This document shows positions 1-11,380 of a DNA stretch of 64,000 bases, piece after piece. Each line of letters begins with the position of its first letter. The first letter of the stretch is position 1. The notes beneath the pieces are model-generated. The model searched no databases. It was not told where the DNA came from and saw nothing but the letters and a program-made list of their open reading frames with translations. The translations under genes were made by a program, and so were the position numbers. The stretch comes from Branchipolynoe longqiensis (Eukaryota; Annelida; Polychaeta; Phyllodocida; Polynoidae), in contig JASIRB010003442.1 in assembly GCA_030323885.1 (NCBI GenBank), positions 56,972-120,971 on the forward strand. The letters run 5' to 3'.

Positions 1-640
1 CACACTCGCTGTGTACATTTCACACTCGCTGTGTACATTTCACACTCACTCTGTACATTTCACACTCGCTGTGTACATTTCACACTCACTGTGTACATTT
101 CACACTCACTGTGTACATTTCACACTCACTGTGTACATTTCACACTCGCTCTGTACATTTCACACTCGCTGTGTACATTTCACACTCACTCTGTTCATTT
201 CACACTCACTCTGTACATTTCACACTCACTCTGTACATTTCACACTCACTGTACATTTCACACTCGCTGTGTACATTTCACACTCGCTGTGTACATTTCA
301 CACTCGCTGTGTACATTTCACACTCGCTGTGTACATTTCACACTCGTTGTGTACATTTCACACTCGCTGTGTACATTTCACACTCACTCTGTACATTTCA
401 CACTCACTCTGTACATTTCACACTCACTGTGTACATTTCACACTCACTCTGCACATTTCACACTCACTCTCTACATTTCACACTCACTCTGTACATTTCA
501 AACTCATTCTGTACATTTCACACTCACTGTGTACATTTTACACTCACTGTGTACATTTCACACTCACTCTGTACATTTCACACTCACTCTCTACATTTCA
601 CACTCACTCTCTACATTTCACACTCACTCTCTGCATTTCA
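1..640. repeat. 20-bp satellite array
   Basis: About 32 head-to-tail copies of a 20-bp unit of the form CACACTCRCTSTGTACATTT, with few indels (one short unit near 245). The window starts inside the array, so its full length is unknown. Two interchangeable positions (CGCT/CACT and GTG/CTG) define variant monomers. Because 20 is not a multiple of 3 and the unit lacks stop codons, all three plus frames stay open for more than 200 codons; this is not evidence of coding. Confidence 0.95.
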
Positions 641-940
641 CGCTGACACTGGGTGTCTTGAGGTGGTTGCGTGGGGGGGTGGTTGGTGGCTGTGGACGGC
701 GATTCGCTGGTCGCGCATGTTACTGGCGAGCGGCCAGCAGACGACTCGTGAACATGTGCCGTCACCATGTCAACACGAGCCACATGTGACAGGAAGCATG
801 CGCCTTGTTCTATTGGCCCTCACTCCCTCACTCCATCCCTCACTCACTCCCTCACTTCCGCCAGGGCGAGCCACTGCGCGATGGGTGTACCTACGTGCAT
901 AACGTGCGTAGGGTGTGCACATTGAGTGCTGTGTCTAGGG
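640..940. other. single-copy spacer between two arrays
   Basis: Mixed-composition DNA between the 20-bp and 25-bp arrays, with a short run of CCCTCACT repeats near 820-860. No gene, SINE or inverted repeat is seen. Confidence 0.5.
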
Positions 941-941
941 T

Positions 942-1465
942 CATGTGTGTAGAGTCATGCACGTTGATTGCATGTAGTCATGCACACTGGCTGATTCTAG
1001 AGTCATGTATCCTGACTGGTTGTAGTCATGCACATTGACTTGTTATCGAGTCATGCACATCATGAATGTCGACTGAATGTAGAGTCATGCACATTGACTG
1101 GTTGTAGAGTCATGCATGTTAACTGGTTGTAGAGTAATTGCACAATGACTGGATGTAGAGGCATGCGCATTAACTGGTTGTAGAGTCATGTATGTTGACT
1201 GGTTGTAGAGTCATGCACATTGACTGGTTGTAGAGCAATAGATGTTGACTGGTTGTAGAACATGCATATTGACCGGGTTGTAGAGTCATGCACGTTGACT
1301 GGCTGTAGAGTAATTGCACACTAACTAGTTGTAGAGTCATGCACATTAACTGGTAGTATAGTCATGTATGTTGACTGGTTGTAGAGTCATGCACGTTGAC
1401 TGGTTGTAGAGTCATGCACATTGACTTGTTGTGGAGTCATGCATGTTGACTGGCTATAGAGTCAT
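942..1465. repeat. 25-bp minisatellite
   Basis: About 20 diverged copies of a unit with core GTAGAGTCATGCACATTGAC followed by TGGTT. Units vary by substitution (GCACAT/GCATGT/GTATGT) and small indels, so the array is older than the 20-bp satellite upstream. No ORF spans it. Confidence 0.9.
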
Positions 1466-1770
1466 CCTGGTCACGATACCAGTGTTTCTTTCAAATGGTG
1501 TTGCAAACATGGGGGTCATGCTGCAGGACTTCAACATGCAGATATGTGGGCAAGGTTCTGTCATTGGACCATTTCCACGCTACCTGAGTATGTGGCACTT
1601 TGCCTGGTGAGGTGAGTGCAGGCCACTCAGGGTGATCTGAGCAGCTGCCATCTGCAGAAAATGGAGGAAATTCTCCACATCTGAAGATCAACACTTAACT
1701 CGAAACTGCTGCTATTTAGAAACTAAACACACTCATCATGCCACGTCACTAACAATTCATCGTCCATGTG
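1466..1770. other. unannotated spacer
   Basis: About 300 bases of apparently single-copy DNA between the 25-bp array and the first SINE. A 67-codon minus-strand frame (1491-1694) has no recognisable domain or coding signature, and I do not call it a gene. Confidence 0.4.
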
Positions 1771-2096
1771 TGTTGGGGTTTATATCCGTGCAACATCTAA
1801 TGACTCAGTCACACATAGATACATACATGGCGACTTGTGACAGTACACACTCATTTTGACTTACAGTGCTGCTCCACTGGAAACTCCGCGGGCAACATGA
1901 CCACAATATCCCACGCCGTCCCATTATCCTGATACTGAGTAAACCAGTCCTTGTCCTATCCTATTAATGCCGAGTGCCAGGCTAGGCAGTGACAAGTATC
2001 AATTTAGTAAGTTAGTAGTTTCACTCAGCTAGGGTTCGAACTCATGACCTCCTGGACTGAAAGTTAGCCAACACTCTTACCAATTCGACCACCTCG
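1771..2096 (-). mobile_element. SINE-1 (tRNA-derived SINE), degenerate copy
   Basis: Minus-strand copy of the commonest SINE here. Read on the minus strand the family has a tRNA-like head with box A TGGCCGAATCGG and a box B of the GGTTCGAACTC type. Next comes an AATTGATACTTGTCGCTTCC linker, then a body ending in a GACCTTAGATGTTGC / GGACGTAAAACTCCAACAAC tail. This copy is substituted throughout but covers head to tail. Confidence 0.8.
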
Positions 2097-2141
2097 TCTG
2101 TGGTCCCCTTGTTCATGTAAACCGTCAATAAAATGCTACCT

Positions 2142-2266
2142 GAGCTGGCGCTTGGCATTACAAGGATAAGTAAGGCAACAACTGGTTTACTCAATATCAA
2201 GATACTGTTACTGAGTCGGATATTGGGTCATTGTACCGTCCCAGTCTCCTGGTGGAGTAGTACTTA
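2142..2266 (+). mobile_element. SINE-1 internal fragment
   Basis: Plus-strand remnant of the SINE-1 body, running from the 'GCGCTTGGCATTA' region to about 'GGAGTAGTAC'. It is badly diverged and lies between two minus-strand copies, so three SINE-1 insertions are adjacent in alternating orientation. Confidence 0.55.
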
Positions 2267-2594
2267 TTTGTTTGTTGTTGTTTTATGTCCTAGCAACATC
2301 TAAGGTCATATCAGGATGGGTACCGACTTGTGACAGTACGCACTCATGGCAATTTTATAGTGCTGCCCCACTGGGAAATCAGGCCGCTGGCACATTGATA
2401 TCCCACCCAGTCACATTATCCTGACACCGAGCTAACCAGCCCCTTGCCCTTTCCTAATAATGCCGAGCACCAGGCTAGGAAGCAACAAGTATCAATTTTT
2501 AAGTCATTGGTTTGACTCGACCCGGCACCGAAATCACAAACTCCCGATCTTCCGCACGCGAGGCCTGTGCTCTACCAATTCGGCCACCGCGGTG
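2267..2594 (-). mobile_element. SINE-1, near full length
   Basis: A well preserved minus-strand copy of about 330 bp. Tail side: TTGTTGTTTTATGTCCTAGC. Body: CCCACTGGGAAATCAGGCC. tRNA-like head at the right end (CTCTACCAATTCGGCCACCG, the complement of box A). It is one of the best reference copies for a family consensus. Confidence 0.85.
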
Positions 2595-2607
2595 GTACTA
2601 TAAAGTT

Positions 2608-2700
2608 GGGTGGTTGGAGTGCTACGTCCTGGCAACATCTAAGGTCATACAGTCACAAAGGTTGTACATTGTCACAAGTCAGTACAACAAACAAACAAAC
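2608..2700 (-). mobile_element. SINE-1 tail remnants
   Basis: A short minus-strand SINE tail (GGTTGGAGTGCTACGTCCTG, then AACATCTAAGGTCATA) is followed by a plus-like GTCACAAGTCAGTAC piece and (CAAA)n. It looks like the eroded ends of one or two further insertions. Confidence 0.55.
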
Positions 2701-2751
2701 GCATTCATCTTTTCATAAGCAGAAAATTTGTCTCAGCCGATTCCGACCACA

Positions 2752-2812
2752 TGCGCACACACGCACACACACACACGCACACACACACACCCACACACAC
2801 ACACACACACAT
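2752..2812. repeat. (CA)n microsatellite
   Basis: Near-pure CA dinucleotide tract with a few CG and CC interruptions. Confidence 0.95.
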
Positions 2813-2819
2813 ATGTGTC

Positions 2820-3130
2820 AATAACAAGGGCGGGCTTCCGCCAGCGCCTGTTACCTACAAGTAACTTTGGGTTGTGAACAAAAATCCAAAGTCCCTTATC
2901 ACACACGTTAATAAAAATTCTCCAAATCACAACTGGCGAGACAAATGAAACAAACACATACACAGAACCAACAATACCGGGATAACAACCACAGGGTGTT
3001 TCTATAGTAACACGTGGAGGAATGGTCGGTAAACCGTTGGTAGCACGCAACCGGGTATTGAGAAGCGGCCCGATTCAAACGGGCCAATCAGAGCGTGGGA
3101 TCCACGGCGGGAACGGGCCGAACTGTCTGC
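2820..3130. other. single-copy stretch with a CCAAT-like box
   Basis: No gene seen. It contains GGGCCAATCAGAGCG near 3078-3092, a CCAAT-box-like motif, followed by a CpG-containing segment that leads into G-rich DNA. Motif-level evidence for a promoter is weak without an adjacent exon. Confidence 0.3.
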
Positions 3131-3133
3131 GGC

Positions 3134-3520
3134 GGGGAGGGGGAGGGGGAGAGGAGAGGGGGAGAGGGGGGCAGAGGGAGGGGAGGTAAAAGGGGGCAGG
3201 GCGGGGAGGAGGGGGGGGGGGGCATGTATCATAAGTAGGGCTGCTGCGTCCTGGCTCAGGATCATGTATGATCAACTTCCCATATCGTGTGTGTGTGTTC
3301 GTGTGTGTGTGTAATGTAGGTAATTGTAGGGGTGTGTATGTGTGTGTGTGGGGGGGGGGGGGGGGGGGGGGTACACAGCTGGTTCAGTTCTGTTGGGAGT
3401 GGGGAGGTGGGTGGGGGGGATGTTCCTGGTACAGGAGGTGTATGTGAGAAGACGGGAGGGGATTTGTGTGGGGTGGTGGGTGGGGGTGGGGGTGGGGAGG
3501 TCAGATGACAACAGAGCAGG
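3134..3520. repeat. G-rich tracts with GT microsatellite
   Basis: Runs of G on the plus strand (3208-3221, 3350-3371 and others) alternate with GA and GT repeats (3284-3345). The many GGG blocks separated by 1-3 bases fit intramolecular G-quadruplexes. Open frames here are low-complexity G/W/V or P/H strings and are not genes. Confidence 0.85.
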
Positions 3521-3840
3521 GATGTTTTTGCTTCTTTGTGACCTCTGGGTATGTTGACTTGACCTTGGAGGTGCAGGGTGAATCTGTGAGCGACTGTAGA
3601 GGAGTGGTGGAGGGGGGGGGGGGTGGAGTGGTGGAGGAGGAATGAGAGGGGAAGGAAGAGGAAGGGAAAGGAGGAAGGTGACTGAGTATGAGTTATAGTG
3701 ACATGGAGCCAGCTAGTCACATAAATACCGAGACACAATTACAGTCACATAAAGACACGCATAGCCTTATTGTTACATAAATATAAAAATAGTCACATAA
3801 GGTCACATAAAGTCACGTACAGACACACCGTGTGACACAC
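3521..3840. other. spacer, partly G-rich
   Basis: A poly-G/GGA tract at about 3600-3680, then DNA grading into a TCACATAA-type repeat (3710-3830) that introduces the CA array. No gene or complete mobile element seen. Confidence 0.45.
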
Positions 3841-5135
3841 AGAACTCATTCACACACATACAAACAGACAGCCATCACAAACAGACAGCCATCACAAACA
3901 GACACATGCAGACACCTACATACACACATACACACAGAGACACATGCAACCACAAGAGACGCATACACAGTCACATAAAGACAGATAATTCACATAAATT
4001 CCTTACAATCACATACAGGCACATATTCATATAATGGCACACACACAGATACAGTCAAACACAGCCACACTCAGCCAGCCACACACAGACACATACAGAC
4101 TCAGTCACACACATACACACATACACATACACATACAGACATTCACAAATAGACACATACAGACTCAGTCACACACAGACACACATAGACACATACAGTC
4201 ACACACAGACACATACAGACTCAGTCACACACATACACACACATACACATACAGACAGTCACACACAGACACATACAGACTCAGTCACACACAGACACAC
4301 ACAGACACATACATTCACACACAGACACATACAGACTCAGTCACACACATACACACACAGACACATACAAACAGTCACACACAGACACATACAGACTCAG
4401 TCACACACATACACATACAGACAGTCACACACAGACACATACAGACTCAGTCACACACATACACACACAGACACATACAGACAGTCACACACAGACACAT
4501 ACAGACTCAGTCACACACATACACACACAGACACATACAGACAGTCACACACAGACACATACAGACTCAGTCACACACATACACACACATACACATACAG
4601 TCACACACAGACACACACAGACTCAGTCACACACATACACACACATACACATACAGACAGTCACACACAGACACATACAGACTCAGTCACACACATACAC
4701 ATACAGACAGTCACATACAGACACATACAGACTCAGTCACACACATACACACACAGACACATACAGACAGTCACACACAGACACATACATACTCAGTCAC
4801 ACACATACACACATACACATACAGACAGTCACACACAGACATATACAGACTCAGTCACACACATACACACATACACATACAGACAGTCACACACAGACAC
4901 ATACAGACTCAGTCACACACATACACACACAGACACATACAGACAGTCACACACATACACACACAGACACATACAGACAGTCACACACATACACATACAG
5001 ACTCAGTCACACACATACACACACAGACACATACAGACAGTCACACACAGACACATACAGACTCAGTCACACACAGACACATACACGCAGACACGTACAC
5101 AGTCACACACAGCCACACACACACACGTACACTGC
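3840..5135. repeat. CA/GACA minisatellite with 60-bp higher-order unit
   Basis: Built from short blocks (TCACACACAGACACATACAG, ACTCAGTCACACACATACAC). Between 4441 and about 4620 the blocks repeat exactly every 60 bp. Elsewhere the unit is shortened or lengthened by whole sub-blocks, typical of unequal exchange. A 383-codon plus frame rich in T, H, Q and S is a by-product. Confidence 0.92.
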
Positions 5136-5182
5136 CGTGGTGTTACCGTTTTGCCCGAGACGGCCTGGAGCAGGGTATTGTG

Positions 5183-5589
5183 TAGATAAATGATTCACTC
5201 CGTACTTGCAGTACACGGGTGAATACCAACCCTATATAAAAGCTGTCGAAAAAGCTGGGAAATGAAATGAGAGCCTAATTTCATAATCTAAGAAGGACAA
5301 ATTATTCTTTTTATGTCTTCATATTTCCCCGCTACCTTTGAGTTGAAAAATATAATAAAACATATAGTTTAATAGAATTTAAAGGTGAAATCGACGGTGT
5401 TCTGTGGCCGCCATCTTATCTTTTTGCATTCTCTCCCATTTCACCAACTCTGTGCCGATATAAGTACCCATTTGATACTGGAGCCAGGCATTCTACTTCC
5501 TCTTCCATACTAAAGTTATTTTCGCCCGTATTTATACTACGTTGTCGTTCACCCGTGGACTACAAGTACAGGGGTGAATCTTTTATCTA
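5183..5589. mobile_element. 407-bp MITE with 9-bp target-site duplication
   Basis: Imperfect terminal inverted repeats of about 43 bp start TAGATAAATGATTCAC on the left and, complemented, TAGATAAAAGATTCAC on the right. Both then share GTACTTG, CACGGGTGAA. The element is flanked by a perfect direct repeat GGTATTGTG (5174-5182 and 5590-5598). A 9-bp duplication suits Mutator-like transposons, but no transposase is encoded. The AT-rich interior contrasts with the G-rich surroundings. A GCCGCCATCTT motif (YY1-like) lies near 5407. Confidence 0.82.
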
Positions 5590-5599
5590 GGTATTGTGG

Positions 5600-5850
5600 T
5601 GTATATGGAGGGGGGGGGGGGGTGTTTCGCAGGTAGAGAAGTCACTGGAGGTGGGTGCCGATACTCAGCACAGGTGCTGGAGGCTGGGCGTGTGTGTGAG
5701 GCGAGGAGGGGGTCGGGATGGAGGGTGTGGAGAGGGGGGGGGGGGGAGTTAACCCCGGCGCCCCGAGGTTACTATGCGTGTGTACGCGGCTGACACGGGG
5801 GGCGGCCTCCAGCCGGGAGGAATGGCGGCCAGGACCTGGGAGTAAGTCAC
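5600..5850. repeat. G-rich low-complexity segment
   Basis: Poly-G and GGA/GGT tracts (for example 5608-5622 and 5735-5748). No gene supported. Confidence 0.6.
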
Positions 5851-5869
5851 CCGCCGCGCGGGTTAGCAA

Positions 5870-6205
5870 CCGGGCCTCGCCCCGCCACCCCGGCCCGCCA
5901 CCCCGGCAGCCCGCCTCTCAGCCGCCCCGGCCACCCCCCGCCCCACCCGGGCCACCCCGGCTCCCAGCCCCGCCACCACTGCTCGGGCCACCCTGACCCA
6001 GCCACCCCGGCCAGGCCACCCGCCACCCGCCACCCGCCACCCGCCACCCGCCACCCGCCACCCCGCTACCCGTCACCCGCCACCCCGCTACCCGCCACCC
6101 GCTACCCGTCACCCGCCACCCGTCACCCGCCACCCACTATCCGACAACCCGGTAACCCGCCACACGCCACACGCCACACGCCACACGCCACACGCCACCC
6201 TACGG
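5870..6205. repeat. GC-rich CCACCCG heptamer array
   Basis: Begins as loosely repeated CCCCGCCACCCCGGC (about 5875-6005). It then becomes a purer CCACCCG/CTACCCG/TCACCCG heptamer array (6010-6150) and ends in CACACGC units. P- and G/W-rich frames on both strands are repeat shadows. Confidence 0.9.
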
Positions 6206-6239
6206 TGTGGACAACTAACCTTGGACACCAAAGGACAAG

Positions 6240-6715
6240 GTGAGGTGGTGGTAGAGGTGGCGGTGGGTGTGGTTGTGGTGGTAGATGTGGCGGTGGGTGT
6301 GGTTGTGGTGGTAGATGTTGCGGTGGGTGTGGTTGTGGTGGTATATGTGGCGGTGGATGGTGGTGGTGATGGAAGTTGTAGAGTTGGTGGTGGGTGGTGG
6401 TTGTGGGTGGTGGTGTATGGTGGTGGTGGTTGTTTGTGTGGTGGTGGTTGTTTTTGAGGGTGGGGTGGTGGTTGGTGGTGGTATATATATGGTGGTGGTT
6501 GTTGTTGTGGTTGTTGTTGTTTTTGTTGGTGTGGTGGTTGTTGTTTTTGTGGGTGGGGTGGTGGTTGGTGGTGGTGTATGTATGCATGGTGGTGGTGGTT
6601 GTTGTTGTGGTAGTTGTTGTTTTTGTTGGTGTGGTGGTGGTTGTTGTTGGCTGTGATGTTTGGTGGTGTTGGGTGGGGAGGTAAGTGGTAGAGGTGGTGG
6701 TGGGTGTTGTTGTAT
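6240..6715. repeat. GGT-rich array with a 30-bp unit at its left end
   Basis: From 6260 to about 6355 a 30-bp unit (GTGGCGGTGGGTGTGGTTGT then GGTGGTAGAT) repeats almost perfectly. It then degrades into GGTGGTTGTTG-type sequence with a roughly 100-bp higher-order pattern (compare 6475-6580 with 6565-6660). Strong G/T strand asymmetry. Confidence 0.88.
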
Positions 6716-6717
6716 GA

Positions 6718-7090
6718 TTGGTTGTTGGAGTTTTACGTCCTGGCAATTTCTAAGGTCATATGAGGACGGTTGCCGAGTTGTGAGAGTGCGCACTCATGCC
6801 GAATTTATAGTGCTGCCCCACTAGGAGACCAGGCCGCCAGCACCATGACCTGATGGCCCACTCTTTGTTTGTTTAACGAGCCCCCAGCAGAACAAGTGAA
6901 CATCGGCTAAGGCGGTTGATATCCCACTCAGTCCACATTATCCTGACACTGAGCCAACCAGTCCTTGCCCTATCCTAATATCAGTAATAATGCCGAGCAC
7001 CTGGCTAGGAAGCGACAAATATAATTTTATAAGTCATTGCTTTGACTCGACCATGGTTCGAACTCGTGAGTTCGATTCTCACGATCTACC
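6718..7090 (-). mobile_element. SINE-1 with internal insertion
   Basis: Minus-strand SINE-1 from GGTTGTTGGAGTTTTACGTC to the tRNA-like end near GGTTCGAACTCG. Between CATGACCTGATG and GATATCCCACT it carries about 60 extra bases (about 6855-6918). The insert includes TTTGTTTAACGAGCCCCCAG and AACATCGGCTAA, which resembles part of SINE-C, so it may be a nested SINE scrap. Confidence 0.8.
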
Positions 7091-7099
7091 ACAATGTGT

Positions 7100-7640
7100 G
7101 TAGTAGTGGTGTAGTGGTGGTGGAGTGTGGTGGAGGTGGTGGTGGTGGTGGTGGTGGTGGTGGTGGAGAAGGTTGTGGTGGCGTGTGGTGTTGAGTGGTG
7201 GTGGAGGTTGGTGATGGTTGGTGGAGGTGGTAAGTGGTGCGTGATGGTAGTGGAGGGGGGTACTGGTGGTGGAGGTGGTGGTAGTGGTGGTGGTGTAGGT
7301 CGTAGAGGTGGTGGCGGGTCGTGGTGCAGAAGGTTGTGGTGGTGATGATGGTGGAGGTGGTGGAGGTGGTGGCGGGTCGTGGTGGTGGAGAATGTTGCGG
7401 TGGTAATGGTCGTGGTGGTCGTGGAGGTGGGGGCGGGTGGTGCTGGTGGCGGAGAAGGTTGTCATGGTGATGGTGGAGGTGGTAGAGGTGGTGGCGGATG
7501 GTGGTGGTGAAGGTTGTGGTGGTGATGGTGGTGGTGGAGGTGGCGGGTGGTGGTGGTGAAGGTTGTGGTGGTGATGGTGGTGGTGGAGGTGGCGGATGGT
7601 GGTGGTGAAGGTTGTGGTGGTGATGGTGGTAAGACTATAG
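7100..7640. repeat. (GGT/GGTGAT)n-type array
   Basis: Triplet-based array of GGTGGT, GGAGGTGGT and GGTGATGGT. Near 7480-7630 a unit of about 63 bp recurs (GGTGGTGAAGGTTGTGGTGG). Long V/G-rich plus frames and H/P-rich minus frames result from the triplet periodicity. Confidence 0.9.
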
Positions 7641-7680
7641 TGAGCAGCTCAGGAGCCAAATCCACCTTCCCTACCAACAT

Positions 7681-7745
7681 AGCTACCTACCTACCTACAT
7701 ACCTACATACCTACCTACCTACCTACCTACCTACCTTCCTTCAGT
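7681..7745. repeat. (CTAC)n tetranucleotide repeat
   Basis: CTACCTAC/CATACCTA repeats, flanked by single-copy sequence. Confidence 0.92.
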
Positions 7746-7749
7746 AAGT

Positions 7750-8160
7750 AGTTATTGAATACAGCAGCTCCACCCCCCCCCCATCCCCTCACTACCCCAA
7801 CACACTCACCAACACCTCTCCTCTGGTAGCCATCTGTTGCCATGGAAACCCACCCCGAAGGGTCGGTTCTCCGCGGCATGGGGTTGTATTTATTCAAGGT
7901 TATTAGGGAAAAAAGAACAAGTTTTAGTTTTTTTAACACGGGAGATATGGAGATTGCTGTGAGTGTGAGTGAGGTATGAGTGGTGTGTGGTGTGTGAGTG
8001 TGTGTGGCAGGTTGGTTTGTGCGAACATGTGGCAGGACAGACAGGTTATTTCACTGACACTAGTGACAGTGAGGTGCTCGGTGAGCCCGGCCCGGAGAGC
8101 CCGACCTTTAACATTCGTCAGTGAAAGGTCGCCGCCCACAGTAGGTGGAGAAGTCAAAAC
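7750..8160. other. single-copy spacer with an RFX-like X-box
   Basis: No gene recognised. Position 7836-7849 reads GTTGCCATGGAAAC, close to the palindromic X-box bound by RFX factors. The nearby CTCCGCGGCATGG and the conserved-looking region to 7880 are otherwise unremarkable. A 503-codon frame starts at 7976 but most of it is the 43-bp array. Confidence 0.35.
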
Positions 8161-8164
8161 AAGA

Positions 8165-9395
8165 CGTGCCCACGGGGCCTGGCCCGCCCCGGTCAGAGCA
8201 ACTGGCCCCGTCAGACTCAGAGCGGCCCGCTCCGGTCAGAGCAACCGGCCCCGTCAGACTCAGAGCGGCCCGCTCCGGTCAGAGCAACTGGCCCCGTCAG
8301 ACTCAGAGCGGCCCGCCCCGGTCAGAGCAACCGGCCCCGTCAGACTCAGAGCGGCCCGCTCCGGTCAGAGCAACTGGCCCCGTCAGACTCAGAGCGGCCC
8401 GCTCCGGTCAGAGCAACTGGCCCCATCAGACTCAGTCAGAGCGGCCCGCCCTGGTCAGAGCAACCGGCCCAGTCAGACTCAGAGCGGCCCGCCCCGGTCA
8501 GAGCAACCGGCCCCGTCAGACTCAGAGCGGCCCGCCCCGGTCAGAGCAACCGGCCCAGTCAGACTAAGAGCGGCCCGCCCCGGTCAGAGCAACCGGCCCA
8601 GTCAGACTCAGAGCGGCCCGCCCCGGTCAGAGCAACCGGCCCAGTCAGACTCAGAGCGGCCCGCCCCGGTCAGAGCAACCGGCCCAGTCAGACTCAGAGC
8701 GGCCCGCCCCGGTCAGAGCAACCGGCCCAGTCAGACTCAGAGCGGCCCGCCCCGGTCACAGCAACCGGCCCAGTCAGACTCAGAGCGGCCCACCCCGGTC
8801 ACAGCAACCGGCCCAGTCAGACTCAGAGTGGCCCGCCCCGGTCAGAGCAACCGGCCCAGTCAGACTCAGAGTGGCCCGCCCCAAGAGCAACCGGCCAGTC
8901 AGATCAGACCCCCCAACACCCCCCGCCCGGTCACAGCAACCGGCCCAGTCAGACTCAGAGTGGCCCGCCCCGGTCAGAGCAACCGGCCCAGTCAGACTCA
9001 GAGCGGCCCGCCCCGGTCAGAGCAACCGGCCCAGTCAGACTCAGAGCGGCCTGCCCCGGTCAGAGCAACCAGCGCAGTCAGACTCAGAGCGGCCCGCCCA
9101 ACAACCCCCAACCAACCCCCCCGAGCAACCGGCCCAGTCAGACTCAGAGCGGCCTGCCCCGGTCAGAGCAACCAGCGCAGTCAGACTCAGAGCGGCCCGC
9201 CCCTGTCAGAACAACCGGCCCAATCAGACTCAGAGCGGCCTGCCCCGGTCAGAGCAACCAGCCTAATCAGACTCAGAGCGGCCCGCCCCTGTCAGAACAA
9301 CCGGCCCAATCAGACTCAGAGCGGCCCGCCCCTGTCAGAACAACCGGCCCAATCAGACTCAGAGTGGCCCACCCCGGTCAGAGCAACTGGCCCAA
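8165..9395. repeat. 43-bp GC-rich tandem array
   Basis: About 28 copies of a 43-bp unit (AGCGGCCCGCCCCGGTCAGA, then GCAACCGGCCCAGTCAGACT, then CAG). Early copies have CCCCGTCAG, later copies CCCAGTCAG, and the last ones CCTGTCAGAACAACC, giving a gradient of variants. Two aberrant blocks (about 8880-8935 and 9098-9128) have lost sequence. 43 mod 3 is 1, so one frame passes through all three phases of the unit and yields a pseudo-protein with a 43-residue period. Confidence 0.93.
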
Positions 9396-9790
9396 CTTAC
9401 ACACATACACATATTTACACACTTACACACATACACACACATACACACTTACACAGTCACACACTTACACATGACTACACACACTGACACACTTACTCAC
9501 GCACACACACTCACACACAATCACACAATCACACACTTACACTCACATACACCCATTTACACACACTTACATACTTACACACACTGATACACACTTACAC
9601 ACAAACACACACTTATACACACATACACACACTTACACACATACACTGACACACCCTCACATGTACACCCATGCACACTGACACACTTACACACACTCAT
9701 ACACACACATACACACTGTTACACATAGTGACACACTTACACTCTTACAACACTTTCATACACTCACACTCTTACACACACACCCGCTCA
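9396..9790. repeat. irregular CA-rich lead-in repeat
   Basis: CACACTTACACACATACAC-type sequence without a fixed unit. It grades into the regular 128-bp array downstream. Confidence 0.85.
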
Positions 9791-11220
9791 CACACACTTA
9801 CACTCTTACACACACTTACCCACAATTACACTTACACAAACGCACACACCTACACACTCATACACACACTTGTACATACTTACAACCAACCACTTACACA
9901 CACACGCTTACACGCTCACACACACTTACACTCTTACACACACTTACCCACAATTACACTTACACAAACGCACACACCTACACACTCATACACACACTTG
10001 TACATACTTACAACCAACCACTTACACACACACGCTTACACGCTCACACACACTTACACTCTTACACACACTTACCCACAATTACACTTACACAAATGCA
10101 CACACCCTTGCACATACTTACACCCAACCAGTTACACACAACCACTTATACACACACACTTACACGCTCACACACACTTACACTCTTACACACACTTACA
10201 CTCTTACACACACTTACCCACAATTACACTTACACAAACGCACACACCTACACACTCATACACACCCTTGCACATACTTACACCCAACCACTTACACACA
10301 ACCACTTACACACACACACTTACACACTCACACACACTTACACTCTTACACACACTTACACTCTTACACACACTTACCCACAATTACACTTACACAAACG
10401 CACACACCTACACACTCATACACACCCTTGCACATACTTACACCCAACCACTTACACACAACCACTTACACACAACCACTTACACACACACACACTTACA
10501 CGCTCACACACACTTACACTCTTACACACACTTACCCACAATTACACTTACACAAACGCACACACCTACACACTCATACACACACTTGTACATACGTACA
10601 ACCAACCACTTATACACACACGCTTACACACTCACACACACTTACACTCTTACACACACTTACCCACAATTACACTTACACAAATGCACACACCTACACA
10701 CTCATACACACCCTTGCACATACTTACACCCAACCACTTACACACAACCACTTACACACACACACTTACACGCTCACACACACTTACACTCTTACACACA
10801 CTTACACTCTTACACACACTTACCCACAATTACACTTACACAAACGCACACACCTACACACTCATACACACCCTTGCACATACTTACACCCAACCACTTA
10901 CACACAACCACTTACACACAACCACTTACACACACACACTTACACGCTCACACACACTTACACTCTTACACACACTTACCCACAATTACACTTACACAAA
11001 CGCACACACCTACACACTCATACACACACTTGCACATACTTACACCCAACCACTTACACACAACCACTTACACACATGCTTACACGCTCACACACACTTA
11101 CACTCTTACACACACTTACCCACAATTACACTTACACAAACGCACACACCTACACACTCATACACACACTTGCACATACTTACACCCAACCACTTACACA
11201 CAACCACTTACACACATATA
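9790..11220. repeat. CA-type array with 128-bp higher-order unit
   Basis: The landmark CCCACAATTACACTTACACA recurs at 9819, 9947 and 10075, exactly 128 bp apart. Later units lengthen by adding TTACACTCTTACACACAC or CACACAACCACTTA blocks. Three plus frames of 538-652 codons remain open because the units lack stops on this strand. Confidence 0.92.
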
Positions 11221-11380
11221 CACCCCCCCCCTATGCACACCTCCGCACACACATCCCTACCCCCACACTCTCAACCCACGCGCCCATGCCCACCTCCATA
11301 CCCACCCACACACCACACACACCCCAAACACCCCCACACCCACACCCCAAATGCCCCCCCCCCCCACCCACACACACATG
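11221..11380. repeat. C/A-rich low-complexity tail of the array
   Basis: Poly-C runs mixed with CACACCC motifs. No gene. Confidence 0.7.

Noticed and set aside
7976..9487. 503-codon plus-strand frame as a protein gene
   Set aside because: It is the 43-bp array read through successive phases. No promoter, domain or non-repeat sequence supports coding.
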